Both the position numbers and the translations under genes were made by a program. A DNA stretch of 64,000 bases from Neoceratodus forsteri (taxonomy: Eukaryota; Chordata; Ceratodontiformes; Ceratodontidae). Each line of letters begins with the position of its first letter. Position 1 is the first letter of the stretch. Shown here piece after piece: positions 20,373 through 32,327 of the stretch. Below the pieces are notes generated by a model. That model worked only from the letters and a program-made list of their open reading frames with translations, did not search any database and was not told the origin of the DNA. The stretch is taken from NCBI GenBank assembly GCA_016271365.2, contig CM057456.1, forward strand, positions 610,395,501-610,459,500, given 5' to 3'.

Positions 20373-21878
20373 GGGCTGGATATTCAAACTGCGCTATTCT
20401 GATGCGCAAGCCCTTGCGCTGCACAAAATAGTTGCGCAGGGGTGTGGCAGAGGCGATATTCAACAGAGTTGCGCTATTGAGCAACTCCTTTGAATATCAC
20501 CCCCTGGCCACAGCCACTGTGCATGGCGCAGTGGAACTTGCGCCACCACAAGTGGTCAGAGTGGAGCATTCAAGATGCGGTGGCGCAAGTACCATTGCGC
20601 CATGCGCAAAGTTCCCATATTCAAAAGGTGACATGCAAATGGGGCCATAATTCATGCAAGGCATGGGGGGGGCCATTTGCATCTATTTATGGCCCTATTT
20701 GCATGCCATTAGCGTGCAGGTGCACCGATCCCCGAGGACTTGCACCTGGCGCCCTGCCAGGCAGCAGCTGTAAGGGACTAACGCCACCTGCAGCCTGATC
20801 ATGGGCATAAGTGTAAAAATCCCCCCTCCCCCCAACTGGCCCAATCGCGAGCATATGTTTAAATAAACCCCCACCCCACTAGCCCGATCGCGGGCAAGGT
20901 GTAAAATCAAACCCACCCCCCACCAGCCCGATCGCAGGCAAAAGTGTAAAATCAAACCCACCCCTCACCAGCCCAATCGCGGGCAAAAGTGTAAAATAAA
21001 ACCCACCCTACCAATTCATTCACATATCTGGACTGCCTTGTACGGTATGGGCTGCATGCCCATTGGCTCTTGCTCTACACCAATGGGCGTGCAGCCCTAC
21101 TGGGCAGTCAGTCAGCGGGCGGCGGGGTGGCAGGTGGGTGGGATGCTGCCGCCCGCCAGCTGACGGGAGGGGAGCGGGGTGGTGGGGCTTCGTGGGTGGG
21201 TGGAGTGAGAGGCCACTAGATCACCAGGGTAGGTGGTCCTTGGGGGGTTTGAACACTTTGCAGCCTGCAATCGGGCTTCAAGTCCACTGGACCACCAGGG
21301 ATATGTTCTTGGGGGTTGGACTCTTTGCTGCCCCTGATTGGGCTGTTGGGGGTGGGTTTGATTTACACTTTTGCCCGCGATCGGGCTGGTGGGGGTGGGT
21401 TTGATTTTACACTTATGCCCGCGATCGGGCTAGTGGGGAGTGGGGGTTTATTTATGACTTATACCACTTGTCGGGCCAGTCAGGTGGAGGGGAGTTGCTG
21501 TACCCTTGATTGGGCTGCAGAGAGGGTACAGGGGGAGTAGTTGAGGCCACCCACAGGTAGCAGCTGCTGTGTTGCACCCTGCAATGCGGCAGCTCACCTG
21601 TCGGTTCCTCATTTCTCCTTTTTTGGCTCAAAGTTGTGCAGGCGCAGGTTGGGGTTGCACCTGCTGACTCTTCACAGCCCGCTGATTATCGGGTTGTGCA
21701 GTTTATGCATGGGTCCTCCCCCTCCAGTTCAGCATGCCTTCATTAGCATTGCGCTGTTGCTCAGCTTGACTTGGGGGGCGCAACTGCCTCCTGCTGAATA
21801 TGGCAGAATGGTGCAATTTCAGACTTGCACAGGCGCAACCCTATTGAGCATGGCGCAACCCTTTTGAATATCCAGCCC
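20373..21878. mobile_element. Harbinger-like non-autonomous DNA transposon
   Basis: The terminal inverted repeats GGGCTGGATATTCAAA (20373-20388) and TTTGAATATCCAGCCC (21863-21878) are perfect over 16 bp. The flanks carry ATG on both sides (20370-20372 and 21879-21881), a 3-bp duplication as in PIF/Harbinger elements, although their usual TWA target is not met. The ends are rich in GCGCAA words. The interior is palindromic: roughly 44-bp units containing AGCCCGATCGCGGGC occur forward at 20782-21003 and inverted at 21330-21480. No transposase ORF was found in 1506 bp. Confidence 0.8.
20782..21480. repeat. Inverted minisatellite with GCCCGATCGCGGGC cores
   Basis: Left units begin near 20838, 20881, 20923 and 20969 and read AGCCCGATCGCGGGCAAAAG, then TGTAAAATCAAACCCACCCC. 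Right units near 21330-21440 are the reverse complement. The core GCCCGATCGCGGGC is itself almost self-complementary. The arms could fold back on each other across about 300 bp of GC-rich centre. Confidence 0.85.
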
Positions 21879-22119
21879 ATGGTTTACTTCTGCCTAAGCC
21901 ACACACCACAATTTACAGTTCTCCTCCTCACCTAGCTAACTGCAAATATGATGAGTTCCCTCCCCCCAACTCAGACAAGCACACTAACTCTTGGCTTTTT
22001 TTTTCACTCTAATTGAAGGTTCCAATTTACCTTGCAGATCCTCTTCTCCAGTAGTGAGATTCTAGCTCCTTAGTCAACTGCCTTCTTGGCCTTGCTCTGA
22101 TAGCAAGATTCCGGAGATA

Positions 22120-25100
22120 CGAATTGTCAAAAAATTTGAAAATTACCACTTATGGAGAAATTCTTTGTTACGCCACTGCATATAATTGGCTTGGAATTTT
22201 GGTCTGAAATATTTTTATTATATAGGTCTTGGGTCACAGGTGTGCGGTTTGATGAAAAAATATGAATCCATTCAACAGTTATTAAATTTCAAAGTTTCCC
22301 ATTATTTCCTATGGGAAAAGTTAGATGTCCCGTACGAAAAAGGATTCTTAATCGCAAATGCGGAATCCTTTGCTGCAGAATCCTTTGCCGCAAATGCAGA
22401 ATCTTTTTCCATGCTGCTGCTATCTTGTTTTCAGTTAGTGAAGGAAACAAAGTTAAATTACTTAAAAAATACAGTGCTTTGGTAAACGCCAACAGTTGTG
22501 TTTACCTAATCGGGGCCTGTAGAATCTGATTCTGGGGTCCTTTTTTTGATAAGTTGTTTAGAAATGTATTTTATTTATCCATGGAAATCTTTTGCCACAA
22601 ATCACAGAAAACTTTTGCTGTGAAACAGAATCTTTTTCCACAGTTTGCAATAAAGGATTTTCTTTTGGCGGAAATTGCGAAAAAGGATGTTCTTTTACCA
22701 CAAATTACAGAAAAAGAAACTGCAGCAAAGGATTCTGTTCTGCTATTGCCTCTCCTTTATTTTCCCTACTAAATCTCTCCTTCTCACTGGCCTCTGTTCC
22801 ATCATCTTGGAAGCATGCTACTGTCATCCCCCTCCACAAAAGGTGGTGACTCCTCCTCTCACGGTAACTTCTGACCTATATCCCTTCTCCCTACCCTCTC
22901 CAAGCTCCAAGAACACATAATGCTATCTCAACTCTCTCCTTTCCTTGACTCCTCTTCCATTTTCATCCCTTTCCAGCCTGGCTTTCATAAACTCCATTCC
23001 ACCACCTCCTCCGTCTAACAGACTCCATCCATACAGCTATGGATCAGGGGCTTCTCACTGCCACAATTTTCATCAATTTAGCTAAAACATTTGACACCAT
23101 CTCTCACTCCCTTCTTATCTGTAAACTCAGTTCAGCTGATCTTTCGGCCCCCACCACCCGCTGGTTCAGCTCCTACCTCACAGGTAGATCTCAATCTGTG
23201 AGGCTAGGAGGAGCCATATCCATCCCCCCCCTCCCCATTACCACCGGAATCCCCCAAGGCTTCGTATTTGGTTCCACTTTTATTATTTTTAAATGCCCTT
23301 CCCTCTGCCTGCTCAACTGTGTCCATACACATGTACGTAGACAACACTGCCATATTTATCTCTGGTTCTTCACCAGTCAAACTAGTATTCAGACTCCAAC
23401 CTGATTTCAACTCAATCCAGAGATGGTTTCAGTCAAATCAGTTATCTCTAAATGCCAAAAAGACGATCTCTATGTGCTTTGGCACTAGATCCAGGCTTTT
23501 CTAAATTAATACCACTCCCTTCCTTCCACACCCTAGGTGGCATCACAATAGAAGACATCCTGACCTTCAAATACCTTGGCGTCTGGCTTGACCGTCACCT
23601 CCATTTTTCCCACCATATAGACTCCATTCATAAAAAGCTCCATCCTAAACTTGGTGCTCTCTATAGACATAAGAACAGTATCCCCCTCCCTGCCCATCAT
23701 GTCATCATTACCAAGATGATTCTCCCCATCTTTGACTACAGCGATATTGTCTATGGAGCTGTCCCCAAATCCATACTGGCCAGACTGGACCCCCTTTTCC
23801 ACTCCTTCTGCCGCTTTGCTCTTAACTGCTCTACCCACACCCACCACTGTTCTCTCTACGCTGCTCTTTCCATCCCTTCCCTGCAGTATCGTCATCTGTC
23901 CCACTGTACCTCCTTCACTTCCAAACTCTTGCTATCCTCCTTACCCCCCTATCTCGACTCCCTACTCTATCCATCAATCTCCTCCTCCTACTCCCTCCAA
24001 AACAGTGGGTTTCGCTCCCTCACGCTCCTATTCCATAAAACTCTAGCTGGTCAATCAGCCTTCTCTTTCCGCTTCCTTAAACTTTGGAATTCTCTCCCCT
24101 TAAACATTTGTTCTACCTTTTCTAAACCCTCACTAATCTCTTTTCTCCACTCCCACACCTCTCCCTCCTGCCACTGTCCTTAGCATATGCTGCCCCCCCT
24201 TCCCCAGAGTCCAAATCACTGACTGTATTTTGTACTTATTGTATTCACCTACCTGTACATTGTATGAAACCTGATACGTAATTGCTGCCACTGTATCTTG
24301 CACTTATTGTAATTCTACCTACATATTTCTGTAGTATTCTGTCTATTCTATTCTAGCTGTGTACACATTAATTCTCTGTATTTCAGCCTGTGCAATTGTA
24401 TATATCTGTTAAATATGTTCTTAGTCTTATCCCTCTCCCCTTCCCCCCAGGACACATCTAAAAATTAGCAATTTTGTGCTCAGTATGTTTTTTCCTGGTG
24501 AAACACTTTAATAAATAAAACACTCTTTTTCGCAGTTTGAGAAATTGGATTTTTAAGACCGCTGTTTCTTTGTCACTGCACAGTTACAAAACTGCTTGTT
24601 CTTTTGGGCTTAAATATTAGGGTACAATGGGCTTGCCCCACAGATGTACCTTTTGCTGGTTTGGTGAAACTTTATTACTTTGCTGTGGAGTTCTGCAGGG
24701 TTAAATTTTGCTTAATTTCCCATAGGATAACATTGTAATGGGAGGTGTACAGAGTCATTTCTTTGTTACTCCGCTGTGAAGAAATGGTTTGCAATTTTCT
24801 TCTGAAATTTTCAGGATAAAGATGGCTTGCCCCACCGATGTGCCTTTTGCTGGTTTTGTGAAAATATATTCATTTGGTGTGCAGTTCTGCGGGGTTACAT
24901 TTTGCTTTGTTTCCCATAGGATGACATTGTAATGGGAGGTGTACAGAGTCATTTCTTTGTCACTCTGCTGTAAAGAAAAGGTTTGCAATTCTCTTCTGAA
25001 ATTTGCAGGGTACAGACGGCTTGCCACACCAATGTGCTTTTTGCTGGTTTCGTGAAAATATATTAATTTGGTGTTGAGTTACACAGGTTTCACATTTTTC

Positions 25101-25135
25101 TGCTTTCTATAGGGGAACATTGCAATGTCAGATGT
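22120..25135. repeat. 194-bp tandem repeat region, interrupted by LINE C
   Basis: GGCTTGCC(C/A)CAC recurs at 24630, 24824 and 25018, exactly 194 bp apart. Each is followed by a TTTGCTGGTTT segment, a CATAGG(A) segment and ACAGAGTCATTTCTTTGT. A more distant partial unit appears at about 22130-22330 (TTCTTTGTTACGCCACTGC), so LINE C seems to have landed inside the array. 22330-22740 and 24522-24545 are rich in a repeated GCAAA-GGATTCTTTTTC-like word on both strands. Confidence 0.8.
22745..24520 (+). mobile_element. LINE C: 5'-truncated L2-like LINE
   Basis: This is a reverse transcriptase fragment in several frames. It begins at SLASVPSSWKHATVIPLHK near 22780. Motif A is FINLAKTFD at 23069-23095, with the catalytic aspartate replaced by asparagine. 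Motif B is TGIPQGF near 23243. The catalytic box is YVDN at 23334-23345. The thumb is LTFKYLGVWLDR near 23560. The C-terminus from about 23700 to 24180 reads IFDYSDIVYG and then FRFLKLWNSLPLNI. The 3' UTR ends with TTTTTTCCTGGTGAAACA and AATAAATAAAACAC near 24520, an L2-like tail. Loss of both catalytic positions and several frameshifts make it inactive. Confidence 0.9.
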
Positions 25136-25645
25136 TTCTTTGGTTCTGCACACCATATCATTGGAGCGCAGGTCTCTACAGTATCTTAAAAATGATGCAT
25201 GGATGGGAGTGCAGGACCTTCCACACAGAAATAAGGATGAGATTACAATATCTCAAACACTGTTAATGGATGGCACTGTGGATTCCCAGATGCAAATATG
25301 AATACCATTTTGGAGTGATGAGAGTGCAGGACTTATCCATACTTGGCAGTGCAGGGCCCTCTGGGCCCTGCGTTCCCACACACAATAATGCAGAGGGAAA
25401 TAAGGATACAATTACAATCTCTCAAAAATTATGGATGATTGGGAGTGCTGGGCCTGGATGACCCTGAGCTCCTACAAGCAAATAAGCCTTCCATTATACT
25501 TTCTCAAAATGTAAGGAAATTCTCTGCAAAAAAACTTCATTAATGCACCATTAGGGTTCCCTACACATATACTTTCTTAAAAAGCAAGGAAATGCTCTGC
25601 AGAAAACTATGTTAATGCATCATTAGGGTTCCAGCAACAAAAGTT
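25136..25645 (+). repeat. Diverged tandem repeats of two unit types
   Basis: Units with GGGAGTGCAGGAC(C/T)T, then AAATAAGGAT-AGATTACAAT, then CTCAAA recur about every 120 bp from 25205 to 25460. From about 25490 a second pair of units (ACTTTCT-AAA, AAGGAAAT-CTCTGCA, TTAATGCA-CATTAGGGTTCC) repeats at about 73 bp. No coding sense. 25645-25975 is unclassified. Confidence 0.65.
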
Positions 25646-25984
25646 GGGAACAGCAGTCTAAGGGTTCTCAACCTTAAGGCTTCCCTAACCTAAGACCCCA
25701 CCCTCACCATGGGTTTCCAATCCTAACAACCCACCCCCACTCTGCATGCAGGAACAGGTGTGGGGGTGTGCCTTGGGGTTGTGAACCCCTTGCTTACCCC
25801 ATTCTTCTATACTGTACCCATCTCAGCTTATTTACTCATGGAATGGGGTGCATGTTAAGGTTCACAGCTCAGGCACCCCCATGCCTGCTCCTCAGCGGTG
25901 GGTGGGGTAGGGAAAAGAAGCTATAACCCAGGGGTGGGGGTCTTGGGGGCTGAGAACCCAAAGACTGCATTTTCCAACATATGT

Positions 25985-26005
25985 GTGTGTATATTTATAT
26001 AATAA

Positions 26006-26060
<55 letters not shown>

Positions 26061-26086
26061 CACACATATATATATAATATATTTAT
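25985..26086. repeat. (TA)n microsatellite
   Basis: Long TATATA runs with short CA interruptions. The frame of I, Y and K codons on the - strand is an artefact of the repeat. Confidence 0.95.
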
Positions 26087-26212
26087 AAAATGGGTTTGAA
26101 AAAAGAAGCTCATCAATTGGTGAAAGACCATCAGGTGACCATGCGTATATCAGAGCGCAACCGCACACCTGCACTTTTACCCCCCTCCAAAACTATTTTG
26201 GCATTTTATAAG

Positions 26213-26364
26213 ATAGATAAACCACTCTGAGGTGTGTGGTCATGCTCTGATATATGCACGCCTTGGGTGGCTGATGCACTTGACCTACGGCCTCATACGT
26301 AACAACGCACACCAAGGCATGCGTATATCAGAGCACGACCGCACACCCAGAGTGGTTTATCTAT
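26213..26364. repeat. 152-bp hairpin flanked by TA/TG repeats
   Basis: The left arm ATAGATAAACCACTCTGAGG, then TGTGTGGTCATGCTCTGATA, pairs with the right arm TATCAGAGCACGACCGCACA, then CCCAGAGTGGTTTATCTAT. Part of an arm also occurs singly at 26139-26172 (CATGCGTATATCAGAGCGCA). A (TG)n(TA)n microsatellite follows at 26369-26422, and a (TA)n microsatellite precedes. Confidence 0.85.
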
Positions 26365-26757
26365 TACATATGTGTGTGTGTGTGTGTGTGTGTGTGTTAT
26401 ATATATATATATATATATATATTTACACTCCCTGACCTCGAAGTTCATCGATCAGCTTTACCCACAGATGATGGTGTGGAGGCACCAATTCCGTGCTGCC
26501 ACCTATGGTTATAACCACCTCTCCCTACCGTAAGGAGAGGGGTTGTTACACTTGCAACTTGTGCAGCCTATGCCATTGGTGCCACCATGGATGATGACAA
26601 CATCAGTTTGTCCCTTTTCCCAGCTGCGTTGCTTTGCACTGGATAGCACTCAATGCCTGGCTTCAGGCAGGCAATTCAACCCCCTCTGAGCTATATCAAA
26701 AATGTCCTTTTCCCCCAAAAGATTTATGTCACTGAAGAGTAAGACTTTAAAACCATC

Positions 26758-28888
26758 CATCATGATCAAAAACTGCCTTGGTGCAACCCTTGAACAGGTT
26801 CAATCCTTTAAATATCTAGGAGTTACCATCGATTGTAACCTATCATATGCTACCCACATTGAAAACATTGCCAAGGTTGCCAATACTCGCATTGGTCTAC
26901 TCTTCAGGCACAGGTAATGCCTTACCTCAGATGCCTTAAGGATTGCAGTACAGAGCTCAGTAATCTCAATAATCGACTATGGCCTGATCATCTATGGCTC
27001 TGCCTCTGCCACCACCCTCAGGTGCATATCCATTGCACTAAACAAAGCTTGCCATCTCATAACCGGCGCCTATCGTCTCACCCACATGTGTGATCTCTAC
27101 ACGCAGACTGGATAGCTTCAATTCTCAAACCGGATCAAGTACCAAACCTGCCTTATGGCAAAGAAAATAACACTAGGCCTTGCTCCCTCAGGTGTCCAAG
27201 CTCTCCTCTGCCCAGCACGGACTACTCACATCAGTAGACCAGTTAGAAAGCAACCTTATCAATGCCAAGCTTCTCTTAAATGCCAAAAAAACCAAGACAA
27301 TGATTTTCTCGAGACTTGTCTTGTCTGGTGCCCTACCTACCCCACCTAAAAACTTCATAGTTACCTCCCTAGGTGAACCCTTGGAAGTCGTACCTAAATT
27401 TAAATATCTAGGTATGTGGATAGACAACAAGCTTTCCTTCAATGACTACATCGAGGATCTATCAAAGAGGCTTAAAGCACGCTTGGGTTTCTTCTTTAGA
27501 AATAGGACCCTCTTTTCTCTCACGACCCACAAAAGACTTGTCCAAGCAACATTCCTTCCCTTGCTTGACTACAGAGACATTATCTTTATCTCCTCCCCAA
27601 CCTTGAGCCTATCTAAACTGGACGTACTCTATCACCGTGCTCTTCGCTTCATTACTAACTCTGCGTACAGGACCCATGACTGTGATCTTCATGCAGCAGT
27701 TGGGTGGACCTCTCTTGCCACCAGACGCCTCCTGCATGCTGGCATTTTGACCCTCAAATTACTACTCCACAAACTGTCTGTCTATTTAACGTCTCTCATA
27801 CACATCTCACATAGCGCCTACTCCCTAAGGAAATCTGACCTTATCCTACTAGATGTTCCCAGGACACGTACCACAGCTGGCCAAAGAGCTGTCTCATACC
27901 TCCCAAACATTTGCAACAAACTACAAGCCATGCTGAAGCTAACCAGCATCGTATCAATTAACTCCTATACAACACTAGCTTATCTCTAGAATAAAGACAT
28001 ATGTAGGTGCTACTAGGCCCCAATGCCAAGTCAACTTCCTAGGTACCAACTGGCCCTCTACTTATTAAGCTGAAATTTGTTGCATAATTTAGGGCAAGGT
28101 TAAAGCTGGAATGTACTGCATATATAGCATAAGGACTTCTATTGTGTATACCTCTTGTATTATATATATTTTTTTCTTTGTTGTTCTATATTTTATACCT
28201 CCTGTCTATGTAATTGCGTACTGTATGTGTATGTGCCTCAAGACCTCCTTGTGAATCAGCTTGTTCAACGGAGTCTTTCCTGCAATAACTTGAATTTGAA
28301 CATCACCAGGGGCTCTGAATCCCAACTATTGCATAGCCCGCCTTTCCGCACCATACAAGGGCAAAGATCCTTTGCGCACAGAGCTCCCAGCTGGTTCAAA
28401 GGTCCCAACATTGACATCGCCTCAGTGCCAAAGCTTGGTCCATTCAAATGCAGTCTCCATCACATCCTGTCTGCATCTAGCTCCTGTGACTGTCCTTCCT
28501 AATTGTTCTCCCCTCTTCTCTTTGCTCTTTCCACCTAGCACTTAACCCTCTCCCCACCAACTCCCTCTCCCATACATCCACTCATCCTCCCCTCCTCCCA
28601 CCCACCTTCCCACCCCCTTGTAGCACTTTAATTGATATTTGACAAGTGCCTATGGCCACACCTCACTAGTGTGTCTCTCTTCCACACTGTGTTAACCCTG
28701 TTACCAGACCTCCTTCTGGCATTTTTGCCACTGTATTGAATGTATAAAACTGTATGTAACTGCCTGTAACCCACTGTTATACTGTTATTAAATGTCTTGT
28801 TTGAATTGTACCTCATCCGATGTGGAACCTTTGTAAAAGAGCCTTTGCTCAAAGGTACTTGTAATCCTAGATTCAAATAATAAAAAAA
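26758..28888 (+). mobile_element. LINE D1 interrupted by LINE D2 (nested), private to copy 2
   Basis: Copy 1 has the empty site at about 240 (AATTTAAAACATAAAATAAT). D1 starts in the reverse transcriptase thumb (VQSFKYLGVTIDCNLSYATH near 26800), continues with SIIDYGLIIYGSA near 26970, and breaks off at about 27195. It resumes at about 28255 with its C-terminus (SPPFRTIQGQRSFAHRAPSW near 28335) and ends in AATAATAAAAAAAA near 28888. Between these lies D2, a second thumb-to-C-terminus fragment in one open frame (LLNAKKTKTMIF near 27275, FKYLGMWIDNK near 27397, DYRDIIFISS, then TTAGQRAVSYLPN near 27875). Both elements are 5'-truncated and lack the catalytic box. Confidence 0.85.
27180..27989 (+). 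pseudogene. LINE D2 reverse transcriptase C-terminal half (open frame)
   Basis: A frame of about 265 codons is open through the LINE thumb and C-terminal region (LSFNDYIEDLSKRLKARLGF, then LDVLYHRALRFITNSAYRTH). It lacks palm motifs A to C, so it cannot polymerise. The long intact frame despite 5' truncation suggests a comparatively recent insertion. The start codon is not meaningful. Confidence 0.8.
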
Positions 28889-29890
28889 AAACATAAAATA
28901 ATGCCAGATTTTAGTGTTACAGTTCATTTCTTTATCAGAAAATGCATTGTAGGAGACCTCTTGACATGATATGATTTCTCCTTTATTTTGGTTACTGGTA
29001 TTTATCCCTGATTTTGTTTTGTGTGTGTGTTTGCTTACTTTGCTAGCAAACATATTGTGATTAGTCTGAGCTGTGAGAGGGCTCGGGGGGGGGGGGTTGC
29101 CCCTCCTCCATCTGTGACATCTTCAGAATACCTGATCTCCTGCCCACTCTGCCTTTCTCTTCCCTTTTCCTTTGAATATTTGACCAATCATAAGGCTGGA
29201 AAAAGCAAGGTGGAAGTGATATTTTCTTGTGCGGCTTGTACTGCCAACCACTAATGTTTCCTGAGCAGTTTAATTCTCTTCACTGGTGCTGCCAGTGCTT
29301 TGTTTCTGTGGGAACAGCAGAGATGTTGCACTATGGCCAAAGTTTCTTTGCTGCTGTGGCCCCTATGTCAGATGTGTTGCTCACCACAGAAATCATTCTT
29401 TATAGTTCTGTGCTATCTGTGTCACTTATTGTGTCTTGTCCCTGCCCCACCCCCCCAGACCGGCAGTGCTGGTTTGCTTCCTACTGCTACTCAGCATCAT
29501 TTTTGCTCCTTTTTCATTTGCTGCCCTAAGCAGAGTGGAAAGAGTGTGATTTCATGCTTTGCTGTCCTCAGCTCCTCAGAGCACAACAGTTCCACCAACC
29601 CTCTCCCCCACACAAAGTCTGACACATGGGCGTCCAAACCCGGATGCCGACAAATAACACCCGCCACACAGTCTGCATCAAAGCAACACTCCACTCCAGG
29701 CGGCACAAAACAACACCCCCATCGACAAATTCTGACGCCAAGGTTCCCAGTGGAGCAGCTGTCCACATCAATGACTCCCGTTGGAGTGGCAGGAGACTCA
29801 GGCAGGAGGCTAAGGGGAGGCTCTTAAAAAAATGTTATGTTCCTTTCTTGGTTTGCTGTTTTTAAAACTTTCTTTAGTTTACTATTGTAA
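28889..29890. repeat. Copy 2 of the unclassified 5' part
   Basis: Matches 241-1264 of copy 1. Includes a G-run near 29085. No gene is recognised. The right end is the empty site for LINE A. Confidence 0.7.
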
Positions 29891-29970
29891 TCTATATTTA
29901 CTACATGATCAAAGCTGTTTCTGAGTAGGATAGGATCATCAGAGAAAACGTCTGGTAATCAACTCAGAAC

Positions 29971-30850
29971 ACCCTCCTACAAACTATTAAATGGTTCCCC
30001 TCCACTAACTAAGCCTACAATCTGTTCCACCTTCCTTCTCCCTTCTCCTTCCCCACCCCCCTTGGTCCTAGGCTACACTATTCTGCCACCCCCTTCAGTC
30101 CCAGTATCACACTACTGTGCCCTCCTCCTGCTTCCCCCAACTGAATCACTTCTTCCATTCTTGTACCCCTATCTCTCCTACCTCCTTCTCTCCCTCCTCT
30201 CCTACATCTTTCTCTCCCCAATCCTCCTTTATTCCACCCCTTAATTTTATCTCCCACTTCCCTCCTTCTCCATCCCTCCATTTCCTCCTCTCTATTCCCC
30301 CCCCCGCTCCCTTCTTTTCCACCTGGTTCCATCCCCCTAGCTGGGTCACTAGCATCCTGGTGGATCAAGTTTTTCTTGGCCCCCTACCCCCCCCACTCCC
30401 TCTCTTACTGCCTGAGTCCTCATTTCTCTTGCCGGACTCTTAACATCCAGAAGAGGCACAGATTTGTGGTTAATCTCTCCTATATTCCCTCGGTCGCTGA
30501 TTCTCTTCTTACTTCCTCTTCATCTTACTACTCTACTTCACTGACCCATACTAGCCCCCTTGGGCTCGTACTGCACTTATCATCTGTGTGCACCCCCAAC
30601 CTCTAGCAAATCATTAGTATTTCCAGTGTTAATCATACTATGTACTATCTAGCTATGCCATTGAGCTCTTGTAGGATTTTCAGTTACTGTACTTTTATTA
30701 CCGTGCTTACGATTGCTGTCTGTTCTTCCAACTTCTGTAACCCCCTCCCCCAGGACGTTTCTGGAAACAAGCTGTTTTCTCAGCTCATGTTGTCTTTCCT
30801 GGTAAAATATTTTGCAAAATAAAAATAAATAAAATGAAAAACAGAATTTT
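29971..30850 (+). mobile_element. L2-like LINE 3' end, private to copy 2
   Basis: Copy 1 reads across at about 6293-6310. The insert is pyrimidine-rich and ends with CCTGGTAAAATATTTTGCAA and AATAAAAATAAATAAAATG. It shares the CCCCAGGAC...TTTCCTGGT(A/G)AAA layout with the end of LINE C (24450-24520). It contains only 3' UTR. Confidence 0.75.
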
Positions 30851-31107
30851 TCAAATAAAAATTCTAACTTGGTGCTTAAAAAGTTACTTCTGTTACTTAT
30901 TTTATTTTCCACAATCACAGGAGTAAAGTTGTTATTGTGTAAGTCAAGTAATTAATTAAAAAAATAGGAAGGAGTAGGCAACTCAGTTGAATGTGCTTAT
31001 TTGATGCTTCTTAAACTTTATAATAGTTAAGTAATTTTTGTTATAGGAAATAGGATTGGTTGTGATCATCTCACAATTGGATAAAGTAATTTAAAAACGA
31101 ATGGTTT

Positions 31108-31350
31108 ATGTTTTATGTGTGTTGGGTGGGAGTTTTATTAGGATATCTTGTTATAGATAATACGCAGTTGGATGATCCATTACCCCAGCAACTTAAAACT
31201 CTTAGCTTGTGGGATTCAGTTACGGTACCCTTTTCAGTTTGTGCTAGACCAAGTTATAGAAATGTATTCACAAACAACTGGTATAACTATGTAAGACCTA
31301 AAACCGTAGTTGGAATTACATATAGAATAATACATGGGGAGAGTGCATAA
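31108..31350 (+). pseudogene. Copy 2 of the short conserved ORF
   Basis: Same frame as 6548-6796, with NTQLDDPLPQQLKTLSLWDS and NNWYNYVRPKTVVGITYRI preserved. It ends in the hairpin at 31314. Function unknown. Confidence 0.4.
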
Positions 31351-31454
31351 TAAGAGTTTAATGCATACTCAAGGTATGGGATGAACTTCCCACACCGAGG
31401 ATGTGCATTAAATCTGAGTTTTGCATTTCCCCCCATGTGTTATTTTATGTAATT
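31314..31454. repeat. Hairpin element H1', copy 2 counterpart of H1
   Basis: Same ends as H1 with a shorter loop: about 38 bp of the inner stem is missing compared with 6760-6938, including the TAAACCC/GGGTTTA stem. A (TG)n run follows at 31515-31560. Confidence 0.8.
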
Positions 31455-31793
31455 GCTGGGGACTTTTTTTGACAGCTACCACAAGGGAAAAAAAGCAGTG
31501 TAAAATCAAACATGTGTGAGTGTGTGTGTGTGTGTGTTTGTGTGTCTGTGTGTGTCTGCGTGCGTGAGTGACTGAGTGATTTAGGGTAAAAAATGTTTGT
31601 TCAAAGGCAACTATAGAAGCATATAAATTGTGCAAAGTAGTACTTGAATAATGTTAATTTTCACTAACACAGTTTATTTTATATTCTTCATTATTAAAAA
31701 ATTGACTGACCTGAACCCTGGAGCTGAACATCAGTATCACGAAAATGGCATAAAACTGATAATAGCAATCGCTTCTGATCGTGTGCTGAATTA

Positions 31794-32327
31794 TTATTAT
31801 TTTTTTTTTTATTTCCTATTTTTCCTGGGAGATCCTCCATCGTTCATCTGCCTAGTCACAGCCCAGACTTCCACCACCTGCCTGTGTACCGCCACTCCCT
31901 GTCACCCGGCTTGCCCCCGAGGGGAGCGGGCTGGGCGGCACGGTCTCTAATTCCAGTGCCACGGGACCAGAAACTAGTTGGGAGTGCGGGCGGCAGAGGT
32001 GAATTGAAGCCCGGGAGGCTTTCACCCAGGGCGGGAGGATCTCCTCCTCTTTCTTGTGTTTTCTTCTCCTGAGACGGAACATGCAATGACACCCAGCATC
32101 CGCCCCGCCTCCCAGGGACTAACACGGCAGCCGAGAGCTCCCGCCCCACCAGGAGTCCCTCAGCCCAGATGCTGCCCCCAACCTCCCCCCCGAGAAGGAG
32201 AGCAGTCCATAGGACGCTCCATCCCTCTCCCCCCTGGCCAGCCCTCCGATGACTCGGGTCCATTCCCAAACCCGGGTCGCTGGCGTCATAAGTGGAAATC
32301 CCACCACTGCGCCAACAGGCCGGCATG
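31794..32327 (-). mobile_element. Long tRNA-headed SINE, private to copy 2
   Basis: The insert is flanked by a perfect 13-bp duplication GTGTGCTGAATTA (31781-31793 and 32328-32340), single in copy 1 at about 7782. It lies in reverse: the T-rich start is the tail, and the right end, read backwards, is the tRNA-like head with box A-like TTGGCGCAGTGGTGGG and box B-like GGGTTTGGGAATG. It is related to the copy 1 SINE at 7201-7752 but sits at a different site, so these are independent insertions about 30 bp apart in the ancestral sequence. GC-rich open frames in it are not genes. Confidence 0.85.

Noticed and set aside
25985..26422. Open frames of I, Y and V codons
   Set aside because: Products of the TA and TG microsatellites.
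31856..32326. 156-codon open frame on the - strand, GC-rich
   Set aside because: It lies wholly inside a SINE flanked by a 13-bp target duplication; the frame results from GC-rich composition.
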